A stretch of 35,308 nt of DNA, taken from the NCBI GenBank assembly GCA_024687185.1, contig JAILEX010000093.1, forward strand, positions 1 to 35,308. The letters are read 5' to 3'. The notes under the pieces are model-generated. The model searched no databases and had not been told where the DNA came from. It was given only the letters and a program-made list of their open reading frames with translations. This document shows positions 17,231-24,070 of the stretch, piece after piece. Within the stretch, counting starts at the first letter, position 1. Each line of letters opens with the position of its first letter. A program made the position numbers and the translations under genes. The DNA comes from Bacilli bacterium (GTDB lineage Bacteria; Bacillota_I; Bacilli_A; RFN20; CAG-826).

Positions 17231-18577
17231 ATGCGTAAAGTTTATTTGTATTCCTCATTAGGAAACCAACTCCAAGAATTCGTCCCGGTCGTCCCAGGGA
17301 AGGTCTCGATCTATGTCTGCGGACCCACCGTCTATAACGACCCCCATATCGGCAACTTCCGTCCCGTCATCGTCTTCGATGCCTGGAGGAGGTTATTTAA
17401 GCGTCTTGGATATGAAGTGACCTTCGTCTCCAACTATACCGACGTGGACGATAAGATCATCAACCGCGCCAAAGAGCTTGGGATCAGCGAGAAGGAACTA
17501 ACCGAATCGGTCATCGCCGAATTCCGCCGCCTCACCGACGAGGTGGGCTCCCTCCAGCCGGACATCACCCCCAAACCGACCGAATATATGGAGCAGATGA
17601 TCTCCTATATCGACGATTTAGTGAAAAACGGCTCCGCCTATGAAGCGGAAGGGGACGTCTATTTCAGAACCAACTCCGACGAGCAATATGGCGAACTCAG
17701 CGGAAATACCGTTGCCAAACTCGTTAGCGGGGCTAGGATCGAGGTCAATTCGCAAAAGGAATCGCCCGTGGACTTCGCTTTGTGGAAGAAAACGGAAGAA
17801 GGCATCAAATGGAATACGCCCTTTGGCGTCGGCCGTCCTGGCTGGCATACCGAATGCTGCGTCATGATTTCCTCTATCTTCCATAATAACGGCGGCTATA
17901 TCGATATCCATGGCGGAGGCTTCGATCTAAAGTTCCCCCACCACGAAAACGAAATCGCCCAATCTAGGGCCCATAACCATAATGGCCTGGCCAAGTATTG
18001 GCTCCATAATGGCTTCATCAATATCGACGACGAGAAGATGTCCAAATCCCTTGGTAACGTCGTCTTGGCCAAAGACGTCGTGAAGGAATATGGCGGCATG
18101 CCTTTCCGCCTGATGGTTTTGAATACCCATTATAGGGCTCCCCTTACCTTCTCCGCGGAGACGATCGCGGAAGCGCAGAAGACCTATATGAAGATCCAAA
18201 CCGCCTACAAGCAAGCCGAGGTGGCTTTGCAGTTGGCGGATGTCGATCTATCCTCTTTGGTTCCTAATAACCAAGATAAGTTCTTTGAAGAGCTATGCAA
18301 CGATTTGAATACGCCTAACGCAATCGCCGAACTCCTCGCCGAATTAAAGCGTCTAAACCAGGCGCTACGCACCAATCCTTTGGATAAGGAGACCCTAGGC
18401 GAAAGCTTTGCTAACGTTAAGGATTATCTAAACGTTTTGGGAATCCGCGTCAAAAAGACCCCTCTTAACGAGGAAAACAAAGCCCTCTATAGGGAATATC
18501 AGGCCGCGAAGAAGGCAAAGGACTTCGAAAGAAGCGACGTCATTCGCGCCAAACTCATCGAAAAGGGAATCTTATAA
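17231..18577 (+). CDS. cysS: Cysteinyl-tRNA synthetase
   Basis: CysRS (448 aa) charges tRNA-Cys. It has the class I HIGH motif in the form PHIGN (in CGPTVYNDPHIGNFRP), with the zinc Cys in the same segment, GWHTECC further on, the HHENEIAQS segment and KMSKSLGN. The ATG at 17231 fits the family start; a GTG 18 bases upstream is possible but has no support. No T-box leader is visible. TATACT (17219-17224) ends 6 bases before this ATG and no SD is seen, so a leaderless or near-leaderless mRNA is possible. Next gene rlmB overlaps it by one base. Confidence 0.96.
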   Translation: MRKVYLYSSLGNQLQEFVPVVPGKVSIYVCGPTVYNDPHIGNFRPVIVFDAWRRLFKRLGYEVTFVSNYTDVDDKIINRAKELGISEKELTESVIAEFRRLTDEVGSLQPDITPKPTEYMEQMISYIDDLVKNGSAYEAEGDVYFRTNSDEQYGELSGNTVAKLVSGARIEVNSQKESPVDFALWKKTEEGIKWNTPFGVGRPGWHTECCVMISSIFHNNGGYIDIHGGGFDLKFPHHENEIAQSRAHNHNGLAKYWLHNGFINIDDEKMSKSLGNVVLAKDVVKEYGGMPFRLMVLNTHYRAPLTFSAETIAEAQKTYMKIQTAYKQAEVALQLADVDLSSLVPNNQDKFFEELCNDLNTPNAIAELLAELKRLNQALRTNPLDKETLGESFANVKDYLNVLGIRVKKTPLNEENKALYREYQAAKKAKDFERSDVIRAKLIEKGIL

Positions 18578-19320
18578 TGAAGTCCGAAAACAAAGGCACC
18601 ATCACCGTATTCGGCAAAAACACCGTCAGGGAGTCCGTTAGATCCGGCGAGGCGGTGGAGCTTTTCGTTTCCTCCAAATACCAAAACGACGCCATCGTCA
18701 AAGAGGCCCAAACCGCCGGGATCGAGGTAAACCTAGTATCCTGGAATGAGTTGGACGCTTTGTCTAAGTCCACTTCCCATCAAGGATATGTCGCGATTTG
18801 CCACGAGGTGAAGGAATATACCCTCGCCGAGGTCATAGAGCAATGCAAGCAAAAGGAAAACCCCCTTATCCTCATGCTCGATGGCATCGAAGATCCCCAT
18901 AACGTGGGCGCGATACTTCGTTCCGTCGATGCCTTTGGGGTCGACGCCGTCATCTTGAAGAATAGGGGCGAGGCCAAGGTGAATAGCACCGTGGCCAAAG
19001 TCTCCACGGGCGCCATCCATTATGTGCGCATCTGCACGGTAGCCAACTTAACTAACGCCATCCAAACGCTAAAGAAAAACGGTTTCTGGGTCGTCTCTAG
19101 CGATGGCTCTGGGAAAACGGAGTACGATGAAGTCGATTATTCCGGCCCCATGGTAATCGTGGTTGGAAGCGAGGGTTTTGGCATTTCCAACCTCGTTTTG
19201 AAAAACAGCGACTTCATAGTCAAGATTCCTATGGTTGGGCACGTCAATTCCCTTAACGCAAGCGTGGCGACGGGGATATTGCTCGCAGGCGTCACCTTGT
19301 TAAGAAAGAAGAAAAAGTAA
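18577..19320 (+). CDS. rlmB: 23S rRNA Gm2251 methyltransferase-type SPOUT protein RlmB
   Basis: TrmH/SpoU-family methyltransferase (247 aa), expected to 2'-O-methylate a guanosine of 23S rRNA with SAM. The N-terminal substrate-binding domain (TVFGKNTVRESV, then a segment ending TSHQGYVAI) precedes the SPOUT knot: motif 1 DGIEDPHNVGAILRS, motif 2 VVGSEGFGISN, motif 3 IPMVGHVNSLNASVA. The order cysS-(mrnC)-rlmB is conserved in Bacillus; mrnC is lacking here. Another TrmH relative cannot be excluded on substrate. Confidence 0.9.
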   Translation: MKSENKGTITVFGKNTVRESVRSGEAVELFVSSKYQNDAIVKEAQTAGIEVNLVSWNELDALSKSTSHQGYVAICHEVKEYTLAEVIEQCKQKENPLILMLDGIEDPHNVGAILRSVDAFGVDAVILKNRGEAKVNSTVAKVSTGAIHYVRICTVANLTNAIQTLKKNGFWVVSSDGSGKTEYDEVDYSGPMVIVVGSEGFGISNLVLKNSDFIVKIPMVGHVNSLNASVATGILLAGVTLLRKKKK

Positions 19321-19341
19321 GACGGAAAAATATCCATCTAA

Positions 19342-19366
19342 CCTCAGGCCAACCTGGGGCTTTTTT
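19342..19366 (+). terminator. Terminator after rlmB
   Basis: CCTCAGG (19342-19348) pairs with CCTGGGG (19353-19359), loop CCAA, then six T (19361-19366). Confidence 0.85.
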
Positions 19367-19444
19367 CGATGTTATCGGCATTTTTTCCATTAATTTTATT
19401 TTTCTATATAGAAAAAATGTTTTATGCATATAACTGAATTTTCC

Positions 19445-19472
19445 TTGAAGCCGGACTTGCCCTCTATAAGAT
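19445..19472 (+). promoter_or_regulatory. Candidate promoter of the sigma-like gene
   Basis: TTGAAG (19445-19450) and TAAGAT (19467-19472) are 16 bp apart; an overlapping TATAAG at 19465 is an alternative -10. The gene also has an SD, AAGGGAG, ten bases before the ATG at 19506. Confidence 0.4.
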
Positions 19473-19505
19473 GAGAACTAAACCCCCTAAGGGAGAATCA
19501 TAAAA

Positions 19506-20252
19506 ATGTCAAAGGAAAAAGGACAACAAAGCAAAAAGACGCTAAAAAGGATGGTCAATAGAAAGGACCTGGAGAAGATGACCGATGAGGAGCTTCTCGA
19601 ATTGTTTAGGAAGGGAATAATCACCGCCCGAGACATACTTTCCGTCAGGTATTTCCAGATGAGGCGATCGATCTGGGACACCGTATTTCCGCAGGTCGCC
19701 CTGCTGCTAGACGAATGGGAGACCAACGAATGCTTCTTCATGGCCTATCTCGCCGCCGAGGCAAAGTTTGAAAGGGCTAAGGACGTCAAGTTCCTGACTT
19801 ACTTCTGCAGCGTCTTGAAACGCCAGGCGCTCGACATGCTAAGAAACTACTACAAGGAAAGGCATTTTCGCGAGGCGATTTCCTTGGATACCCTTCTTGG
19901 CAACGTCGAGGAAGGCGATGGCGGAATGGGCTATAACGAATTGATTTCGGGACCGCTCAATGAGCCGGTGGAATACTTCAATTACAATGAGATCCTAGAG
20001 GAACTAGAGAATGTCCCCTTACCCGATATCGACGATTGGAAGGAGACGATCTTGCTTTCCATCAAAGGCTATGGGACTAGCGAAACCCTATGCGCCAAAG
20101 GCAAAAACCCACGCACGATCCGCCGTCGCGTAAGGCTCGCCAAATGCCACATCAAAGCCTGGATCAAGGAGCAAGATGATTCCATTAAGGAATTCGAGGA
20201 AGAAAATAATGACCTTCCTTCTGACTCCGATATTGACCCGGATAATAACTAA
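19506..20252 (+). CDS. Divergent sigma-70-family protein at the sigH locus
   Basis: Protein of 248 aa, mostly helical and not recognised by a strong signature, but its layout fits a small sigma factor. Residues 24-128 resemble region 2: MTDEELLELFRKG, then a helical stretch, FLTYFCSVLKRQALDML (96-112) and AISLDTL (124-130), parallel to the SFKAF...RQ...SLD pattern of SigH. Residues 177-221 resemble region 4: a short helix, then NPRTIRRRVRLAKCHIKAWI as recognition helix. The tail (222-248) is acidic. It stands between rlmB and rpmG, exactly where sigH lies in Bacillus. What is seen is weak sequence similarity plus strong synteny; function as sigma factor is inferred. DNA-binding regulator without sigma activity is the alternative. 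Confidence 0.6.
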   Translation: MSKEKGQQSKKTLKRMVNRKDLEKMTDEELLELFRKGIITARDILSVRYFQMRRSIWDTVFPQVALLLDEWETNECFFMAYLAAEAKFERAKDVKFLTYFCSVLKRQALDMLRNYYKERHFREAISLDTLLGNVEEGDGGMGYNELISGPLNEPVEYFNYNEILEELENVPLPDIDDWKETILLSIKGYGTSETLCAKGKNPRTIRRRVRLAKCHIKAWIKEQDDSIKEFEEENNDLPSDSDIDPDNN

Positions 20253-20325
20253 AAAGCCTGCAAAAACCCAATTAAAAGGCTGAATTTATCCCTTACGAAC
20301 CTTTTCTTAGGCCATAAGTATCCCA

Positions 20326-20373
20326 TTGACAAACTCTCCCATAGGGAGGATAGTTGACACGCTGGATTTGACA
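20326..20373 (+). promoter_or_regulatory. rpmG promoter with palindrome and three TTGACA boxes
   Basis: TTGACA (20326-20331) and GATAGT (20349-20354) are 17 bp apart. The spacer contains the 5-3-5 palindrome CTCCC-ATA-GGGAG (20336-20348). Two more TTGACA copies lie at 20354-20359 and 20368-20373, so the three are spaced 28 and 14 bp. The predicted start is near 20361, leaving a 15-nt leader with only a weak GGA as SD before rpmG. Confidence 0.55.
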
Positions 20374-20375
20374 AC

Positions 20376-20525
20376 ATGGCTAGGGAAAAGGTTTTTTTGA
20401 TTTGCACGGAATGCCTCAACAGGAACTACACCGTGCCTAAGCGCAAAGACGATCCCCGCCGGTTGGAACTAAACAAATTCTGCCCGCATTGCGGAAAGCA
20501 CACCCTGCATAAGCAAGGCAAGTGA
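20376..20525 (+). CDS. rpmG: 50S ribosomal protein L33, zinc type
   Basis: L33 of 49 aa: starts [18 protein letters not shown], then [17 protein letters not shown]. Zinc ligands C10, C13, C36 and C39. It stops at TGA (20523-20525), 14 bp before the secE ATG. No upstream start fits because a TGA lies in frame at 20355. The order rpmG-secE-nusG is the Bacillota standard. Confidence 0.95.
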   Translation: MAREKVFLICTECLNRNYTVPKRKDDPRRLELNKFCPHCGKHTLHKQGK

Positions 20526-20539
20526 GAAAGGAGATTCCA

Positions 20540-20734
20540 ATGAGTCCCGTCAAATACATGAAGGAAGTCGTGAAGGAAGGCAAGCGCATCCGTTGGCCTA
20601 AGCGCGACGATCTAATCAAGACTGCCATCGTAGTAGTGGTCATCACCGCGTTCGCGGCCCTTATCCTTTCCCTTGAGGACCTTGCCGCCGGCAGCATGAT
20701 TCAACAGCTCCGCGACGCGTTTGGAGGTAAGTAA
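20540..20734 (+). CDS. secE: Protein translocase subunit SecE
   Basis: SecE (64 aa) of the single-membrane-segment type clamps SecY. It has the amphipathic KYMKEVVKEGKRIRWPKRDDL, with the conserved W-P, then one hydrophobic helix (about residues 29-50) and a short tail. The ATG at 20540 has AAAGGAGA as SD; a GTG 18 bases earlier overlaps the rpmG end and is unlikely. Confidence 0.94.
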   Translation: MSPVKYMKEVVKEGKRIRWPKRDDLIKTAIVVVVITAFAALILSLEDLAAGSMIQQLRDAFGGK

Positions 20735-20737
20735 GCA

Positions 20738-21319
20738 ATGGCTGATCAATATGGCGATAAGCAGTGGTACATCGTAACCACCTATTCTAGGCAAGAAGCC
20801 AGAACCGCGGAGAACATCCGCAAGCGTATTCAGAATACGTCGATGAGCAAAGACGGCAAAGTCACCGACATGAAGGACTTTGTCCTCCGCGTCCTCGTCG
20901 CCGAGCAGGAAGAGGAAGTCTATAAAGACGGCGTTCCTACCGGCAAGAAGAAGGTCACCAACCTCTTCCCTGGTTGTATCTTCATCGAAATGATCATGAC
21001 CGACGAATCCTGGTACATGGTTCGTAACACCCCGGGCGTCACCGGTATCATCGGTTCTAGCGGTGGCGGTCAGAAACCGACCCCTGTAAGCCGCGAAGAG
21101 ATCGAACCCGTCCTTAAGAGAATGGGCATGGTCGACGAAGCGATGTATGACCGTTATCAGGTTGGCGATCTCGTCAAGATCATCCACGGACCTCTCGAAG
21201 GCACCGAAGGCACGATCCTCTCCATCGATAAGGAAACCGGCGCCTGCCGCGTCAAGACCGTCTTCTTCGGACGTGAGACTCCGGTCGATGTCGAGTTCTC
21301 CGAAATCGAAAAGGTCTGA
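20738..21319 (+). CDS. nusG: Transcription termination/antitermination protein NusG
   Basis: NusG (193 aa) binds the RNA polymerase clamp. The NGN domain starts QWYIVTTYSRQEARTAENI and includes NLFPGCIFIEM and VRNTPGVTGIIG; the C-terminal KOW domain is GDLVKIIHGPLEGTEGTI to the end. The NGN domain has a longer central part (QEEEVYKDGVPTGKKK) as in Bacillota. It ends in TGA before a strong terminator. In Bacillus rplK would follow; here it is 11.9 kb away. Confidence 0.97.
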   Translation: MADQYGDKQWYIVTTYSRQEARTAENIRKRIQNTSMSKDGKVTDMKDFVLRVLVAEQEEEVYKDGVPTGKKKVTNLFPGCIFIEMIMTDESWYMVRNTPGVTGIIGSSGGGQKPTPVSREEIEPVLKRMGMVDEAMYDRYQVGDLVKIIHGPLEGTEGTILSIDKETGACRVKTVFFGRETPVDVEFSEIEKV

Positions 21320-21334
21320 TCCAAAAAAGAAAGC

Positions 21335-21366
21335 AAAAGAGGAGCCAAACGCGGTTCCTCTTTTTT
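21335..21366 (+). terminator. Terminator after nusG
   Basis: Twelve-bp stem, 21335-21346 with 21353-21364, one G-T wobble, loop AAACGC, T tract 21361-21366. It also ends the rpmG-secE-nusG unit. Confidence 0.9.
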
Positions 21367-21372
21367 CGTATC

Positions 21373-21393
21373 AAAAAAAGCGGGTCGCCCCGC
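21373..21393 (-). terminator. Terminator of the minus-strand unknown gene
   Basis: On the minus strand GCGGG-GCGA-CCCGC is followed by seven T. The loop is a GNRA tetraloop. It lies 19 bp after the stop of the gene at 21412-22005. Confidence 0.85.
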
Positions 21394-21411
21394 CCGGCTT
21401 TATTATGTGGA

Positions 21412-22005
21412 TCAATCGTCGATTCTAGCGCGGATTAGCTCGAATTCGTCTTCTATATCCTGAAAGAAGGCGATGGAGGCAAGGCTATAGAAGTCTTGCT
21501 TCATGACCTGTTTATAGATGAGGGTGAGGGCGTGGACCGCGTTAAGGAAGACGATTTCCGAGATGCGGATCTTCTCTACCTCAGGATGTTCGACGCAGAC
21601 TAAGGTGGCGAGTTCGTCGGCATATACTAGGGCCAATCTACCGGCATTGTCCTTAAAGGCCTCTAGGACCTCTTCCTTATCCTGGGCGATCCAATATAGA
21701 TATTCCCTTAACGGACTCTTCCCCGAGGCGAATTCGTCCCCGCTCATGCCTAGGCGGATTTTGGTTGCCTCCTCGGTTAGGTCCTTGGGGTTGAATTTGC
21801 TTCCAAGCTCTTCTCTAGCAAGCGCGGTTAGTTCGCTTCCCGCGTTTTCCTTGGCGAAGAGGTTATCGATAAGGAAGGCGGCGGCGATCGATATCGTCTT
21901 GGCTTCGTTTTTGCTGCCGTCGGCTAGGTCTAGCCTAAGCCAATTGTCCATAGAGTATTCAAAGGCGTCCTCTAGGATTTCATAATGTTCTCTTGCGTTG
22001 CTCAT
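21412..22005 (-). CDS. Unrecognised helical protein of 197 aa
   Basis: I do not recognise the family. The protein is soluble, acidic and almost fully helical, with no signal peptide or membrane segment. It begins MSNAREHYEILEDAFEYSMD and contains a hydrophobic helix AISIAAAFLIDNLF-like region, a charged linker and a second helical half (WIAQDKEEVLEAF, then the FLNAVHALTLIYKQ helix). I chose the ATG at 22005; another ATG three codons upstream lies directly on the -10 box. No SD is seen and the -10 (TATAGT, 22020-22015, with TG one base before it) is 9 bases before the start, so the mRNA may be leaderless. It is transcribed away from the yfcE-like gene across 42 bp and has its own terminator. 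Confidence 0.7.
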   Translation of the reverse strand: MSNAREHYEILEDAFEYSMDNWLRLDLADGSKNEAKTISIAAAFLIDNLFAKENAGSELTALAREELGSKFNPKDLTEEATKIRLGMSGDEFASGKSPLREYLYWIAQDKEEVLEAFKDNAGRLALVYADELATLVCVEHPEVEKIRISEIVFLNAVHALTLIYKQVMKQDFYSLASIAFFQDIEDEFELIRARIDD

Positions 22006-22047
22006 AGCGTGCATACTATATCAGTTTTCCTGTATGATTTCCTCGAA
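22006..22047. promoter_or_regulatory. 42-bp divergent promoter region
   Basis: Minus strand: extended -10 TGaTATAGT (box 22020-22015). Plus strand: -10 TATGAT (22033-22038), with a possible -35 GTGCAT (22009-22014) at 18 bp. Each -10 ends 9 bases before the start codon of its gene, and neither gene has an SD, so both transcripts should have almost no 5' leader. Confidence 0.55.
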
Positions 22048-22560
22048 ATGAAGTACGTTGTTTTCTCCGATATCCATGGATCAACCCAAGGGGTCAATAG
22101 GCTTGTTTCCATTTGTAAGGAAGAAAAGCCAGATTGCCTTATTTTATTAGGCGATATTCTTCATGGTGGCTATGACGAAGACGATTACTACGTGGCTAGG
22201 GAACTAAAGCTTTTGACGTGTGGTATTTTGGGGGTCAGGGGAAACTGCGACTATTCGATGGATGAGCGCACCCTTGGTATCCCTTTGCCTTTGACTAGAA
22301 ACATCCCTTTTGGAAACGGCCTTCACACGGTTTATCTAATGCACCGTCCTCCAATCATCTCTTTCCCGCCCGGCGACATCGTGATGTTTGGCCATACCCA
22401 TAGGAAGATGTTAGAGAAGGAAGATGGGGTCATTTACTTCAATCCCGGCTCGATTTCCCTTCCTAGAGACGACGGCCCGGGGTATGGAATAATGGAGGAT
22501 AACCGCCTAATCCTAATGGATGCGCTAAAAAGGGAAATAATCCGCGAATTGGAGTTTTGA
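22048..22560 (+). CDS. YfcE/MJ0936-type metallophosphoesterase
   Basis: Calcineurin-like phosphoesterase of 170 aa, expected to bind two metal ions. Ligand motifs: DIHG (residues 8-11), GDILHGG (near 36), GNCD (near 66), MHRPP, GHTH (near 114) and NPGS. The family cleaves phosphodiesters or phosphomonoesters in vitro; the cellular substrate is unknown. The start at 22048 gives the family N-terminus MKYVVFSDIHG; the frame is open further upstream but runs through the promoter. A stem-loop terminator follows. Confidence 0.88.
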   Translation: MKYVVFSDIHGSTQGVNRLVSICKEEKPDCLILLGDILHGGYDEDDYYVARELKLLTCGILGVRGNCDYSMDERTLGIPLPLTRNIPFGNGLHTVYLMHRPPIISFPPGDIVMFGHTHRKMLEKEDGVIYFNPGSISLPRDDGPGYGIMEDNRLILMDALKREIIRELEF

Positions 22561-22564
22561 ACAT

Positions 22565-22620
22565 AAAGCCCCGCAAAAACCAGGTATTTATCTTGGAATC
22601 GATGCCGGGCTTTGTTTTAT
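22565..22620 (+). terminator. Likely terminator after the phosphoesterase gene
   Basis: AAAGCCC (22565-22571) pairs perfectly with GGGCTTT (22607-22613), followed by GTTTTATT. The loop of 35 bases is long, which lowers confidence. Confidence 0.5.
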
Positions 22621-22668
22621 TCTGAACGGTTTTTCGTATTGTTTTCGTTTAACTTTATACCCTGAAAT

Positions 22669-22681
22669 CTCTCGTAGAGAG
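22669..22681. repeat. Palindrome CTCTC-GTA-GAGAG upstream of PPi-PFK
   Basis: Perfect 5-3-5 palindrome 55 bp before the start codon, following a -10-like TATACC at 22656-22661. It shares the pattern CTCYC-RTA-GRGAG with the palindrome in the rpmG promoter (20336-20348). It may be a shared operator or simply an mRNA 5' hairpin. Confidence 0.35.
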
Positions 22682-22735
22682 GAGAGGGTCTTTTGTGGTT
22701 AAATATACCCGCAAAACCAAAAGAGGTAATTATTC

Positions 22736-23944
22736 ATGAAAAACATGGTTTACATCCAAAGTGGCGGACCTACCTCCGTCATCAACTCTTCTTTGTATGG
22801 CGCGTACAAAGAAGCCGTCCGTCTTCCCGAAGAGATCGATCACATCTATGGCTCCATCAACGGCATCGAAGGCCTAGTCGATGGCAAGCTCTTCGACCTC
22901 CGCGAAGAGGATCCCGAAGATATCGAACTCCTTATCCAGACTCCTGGCGCCGCCCTTGGCACCACCAGAAGGAAGCTTCCTAAGGACATCAACGATCCCG
23001 TCTATGAACAGATCCTTGAGAACATTCAGCGCTTCGAAATCAAATACATCTTCGTCAATGGTGGCAACGACTCCATGGACACCTGCAACAAAATTTCCAT
23101 CCTCTGCGAAAAAAGAGGTCTAGACGTCCGTGTCTTCGGTGTTCCCAAGACCATCGATAACGACCTTGCCTGCACTGACCACACCCTTGGCTATGCTTCC
23201 GCCGCCAAAGTCGTCATCAACTCGATCTATGCCATCTCCAAAGATGCCCTTTGCTATAAGAAAGGCAAAGTCCACATCATCGAAGTCATGGGTAGGAACG
23301 CTGGTTGGCTTACCGCTGCCGCCGACTTAGTCCCGGATGATGGCCGCCCTGACCTCATCTATCTCCCCGAGAACAAATTTGATCCTGAACAGTTTCTCAA
23401 GGACGTCAAGGAAGTCAACGATAAGAAGGGTCTAGCGATCGTCGTCATCTCCGAAGGTCTTGAATTCGAGCGTGGACAGGCCCATGAAGTCGACTCCTTC
23501 GGCCACGCCCAGCTCTCTGGCGCTGGTCAGGCCCTTGCCACTTTGCTTCAGGAAAGACTTGGTTTAAATTCCCGCGTCGTCGAGCTCTCCCTCTACCAGA
23601 GGGCGAACCCCTTCCTCCTCTCCCGCAACGATAGGGATGAAGCCATTGAAGTTGGTGAACTTGCCGTTAGAAGTGCCGTTAGAGGCGAGACTGGTAAGAT
23701 GATCGTTATGAAGCGCGTTTGCAAGAAGCCCTATGTCGGCCGCTTCGAACTCGTTCCCTTAAGCGAAGTCGCCAACGCCGAAAGGAAGATCCCCGCTGAG
23801 TTCATGCAGGATAAGACCAGGATGAGCGAAGCCTTCCGTGACTACCTCCGTCCTCTTATCGAAGGCCAGGTCTCCGTTAAGTTCCGTGGCGGCATCGTCA
23901 GACTTACGAACTTCAAGAAAGTTCCCGTTAAGCCCGCGAAATAA
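22736..23944 (+). CDS. pfp: Pyrophosphate-dependent phosphofructokinase
   Basis: Protein of 402 aa in the phosphofructokinase family, converting fructose-6-phosphate to the 1,6-bisphosphate. The nucleotide/PPi loop is GGNDSMDT: Asp replaces the Gly of ATP enzymes, a change that excludes ATP. The catalytic segment is PKTIDND, with Lys in place of Gly, again the PPi pattern. MGRNAGWL follows. Both marks point to PPi as phosphoryl donor, so the step is reversible. Asn at the first acidic position (GGN rather than GGD) differs from many PPi enzymes. Codon use is as biased as in the ribosomal genes, implying high expression. It has an SD (AAGAGGTAA) and a terminator of its own. Confidence 0.88.
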   Translation: MKNMVYIQSGGPTSVINSSLYGAYKEAVRLPEEIDHIYGSINGIEGLVDGKLFDLREEDPEDIELLIQTPGAALGTTRRKLPKDINDPVYEQILENIQRFEIKYIFVNGGNDSMDTCNKISILCEKRGLDVRVFGVPKTIDNDLACTDHTLGYASAAKVVINSIYAISKDALCYKKGKVHIIEVMGRNAGWLTAAADLVPDDGRPDLIYLPENKFDPEQFLKDVKEVNDKKGLAIVVISEGLEFERGQAHEVDSFGHAQLSGAGQALATLLQERLGLNSRVVELSLYQRANPFLLSRNDRDEAIEVGELAVRSAVRGETGKMIVMKRVCKKPYVGRFELVPLSEVANAERKIPAEFMQDKTRMSEAFRDYLRPLIEGQVSVKFRGGIVRLTNFKKVPVKPAK

Positions 23945-23964
23945 CCTTCTATAAAAAGCTTAAT

Positions 23965-23998
23965 AAGGTCATGTTCCCATGTGGATCCTGGCCTTTTT
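23965..23998 (+). terminator. Terminator after PPi-PFK
   Basis: AAGGTCA (23965-23971) pairs with TGGCCTT (23989-23995), one T-G wobble, with an inner CATG/CATG; T tract 23994-23998. Confidence 0.65.
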
Positions 23999-24007
23999 CT
24001 TTATATA

Positions 24008-24035
24008 AGAGAAACCCCGCAGGTGGCCGCGGGGT
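24008..24035 (-). terminator. Likely terminator of the metalloprotease gene
   Basis: On the minus strand ACCCCGC (24035-24029) pairs with GCGGGGT (24020-24014), followed by a short TTCTCTT tail. It lies 36 bp beyond the stop codon of the minus-strand gene. Confidence 0.55.
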
Positions 24036-24070
24036 ATACAGAAGAAATTGGGTTTTTCAGGTTTTTTGGT

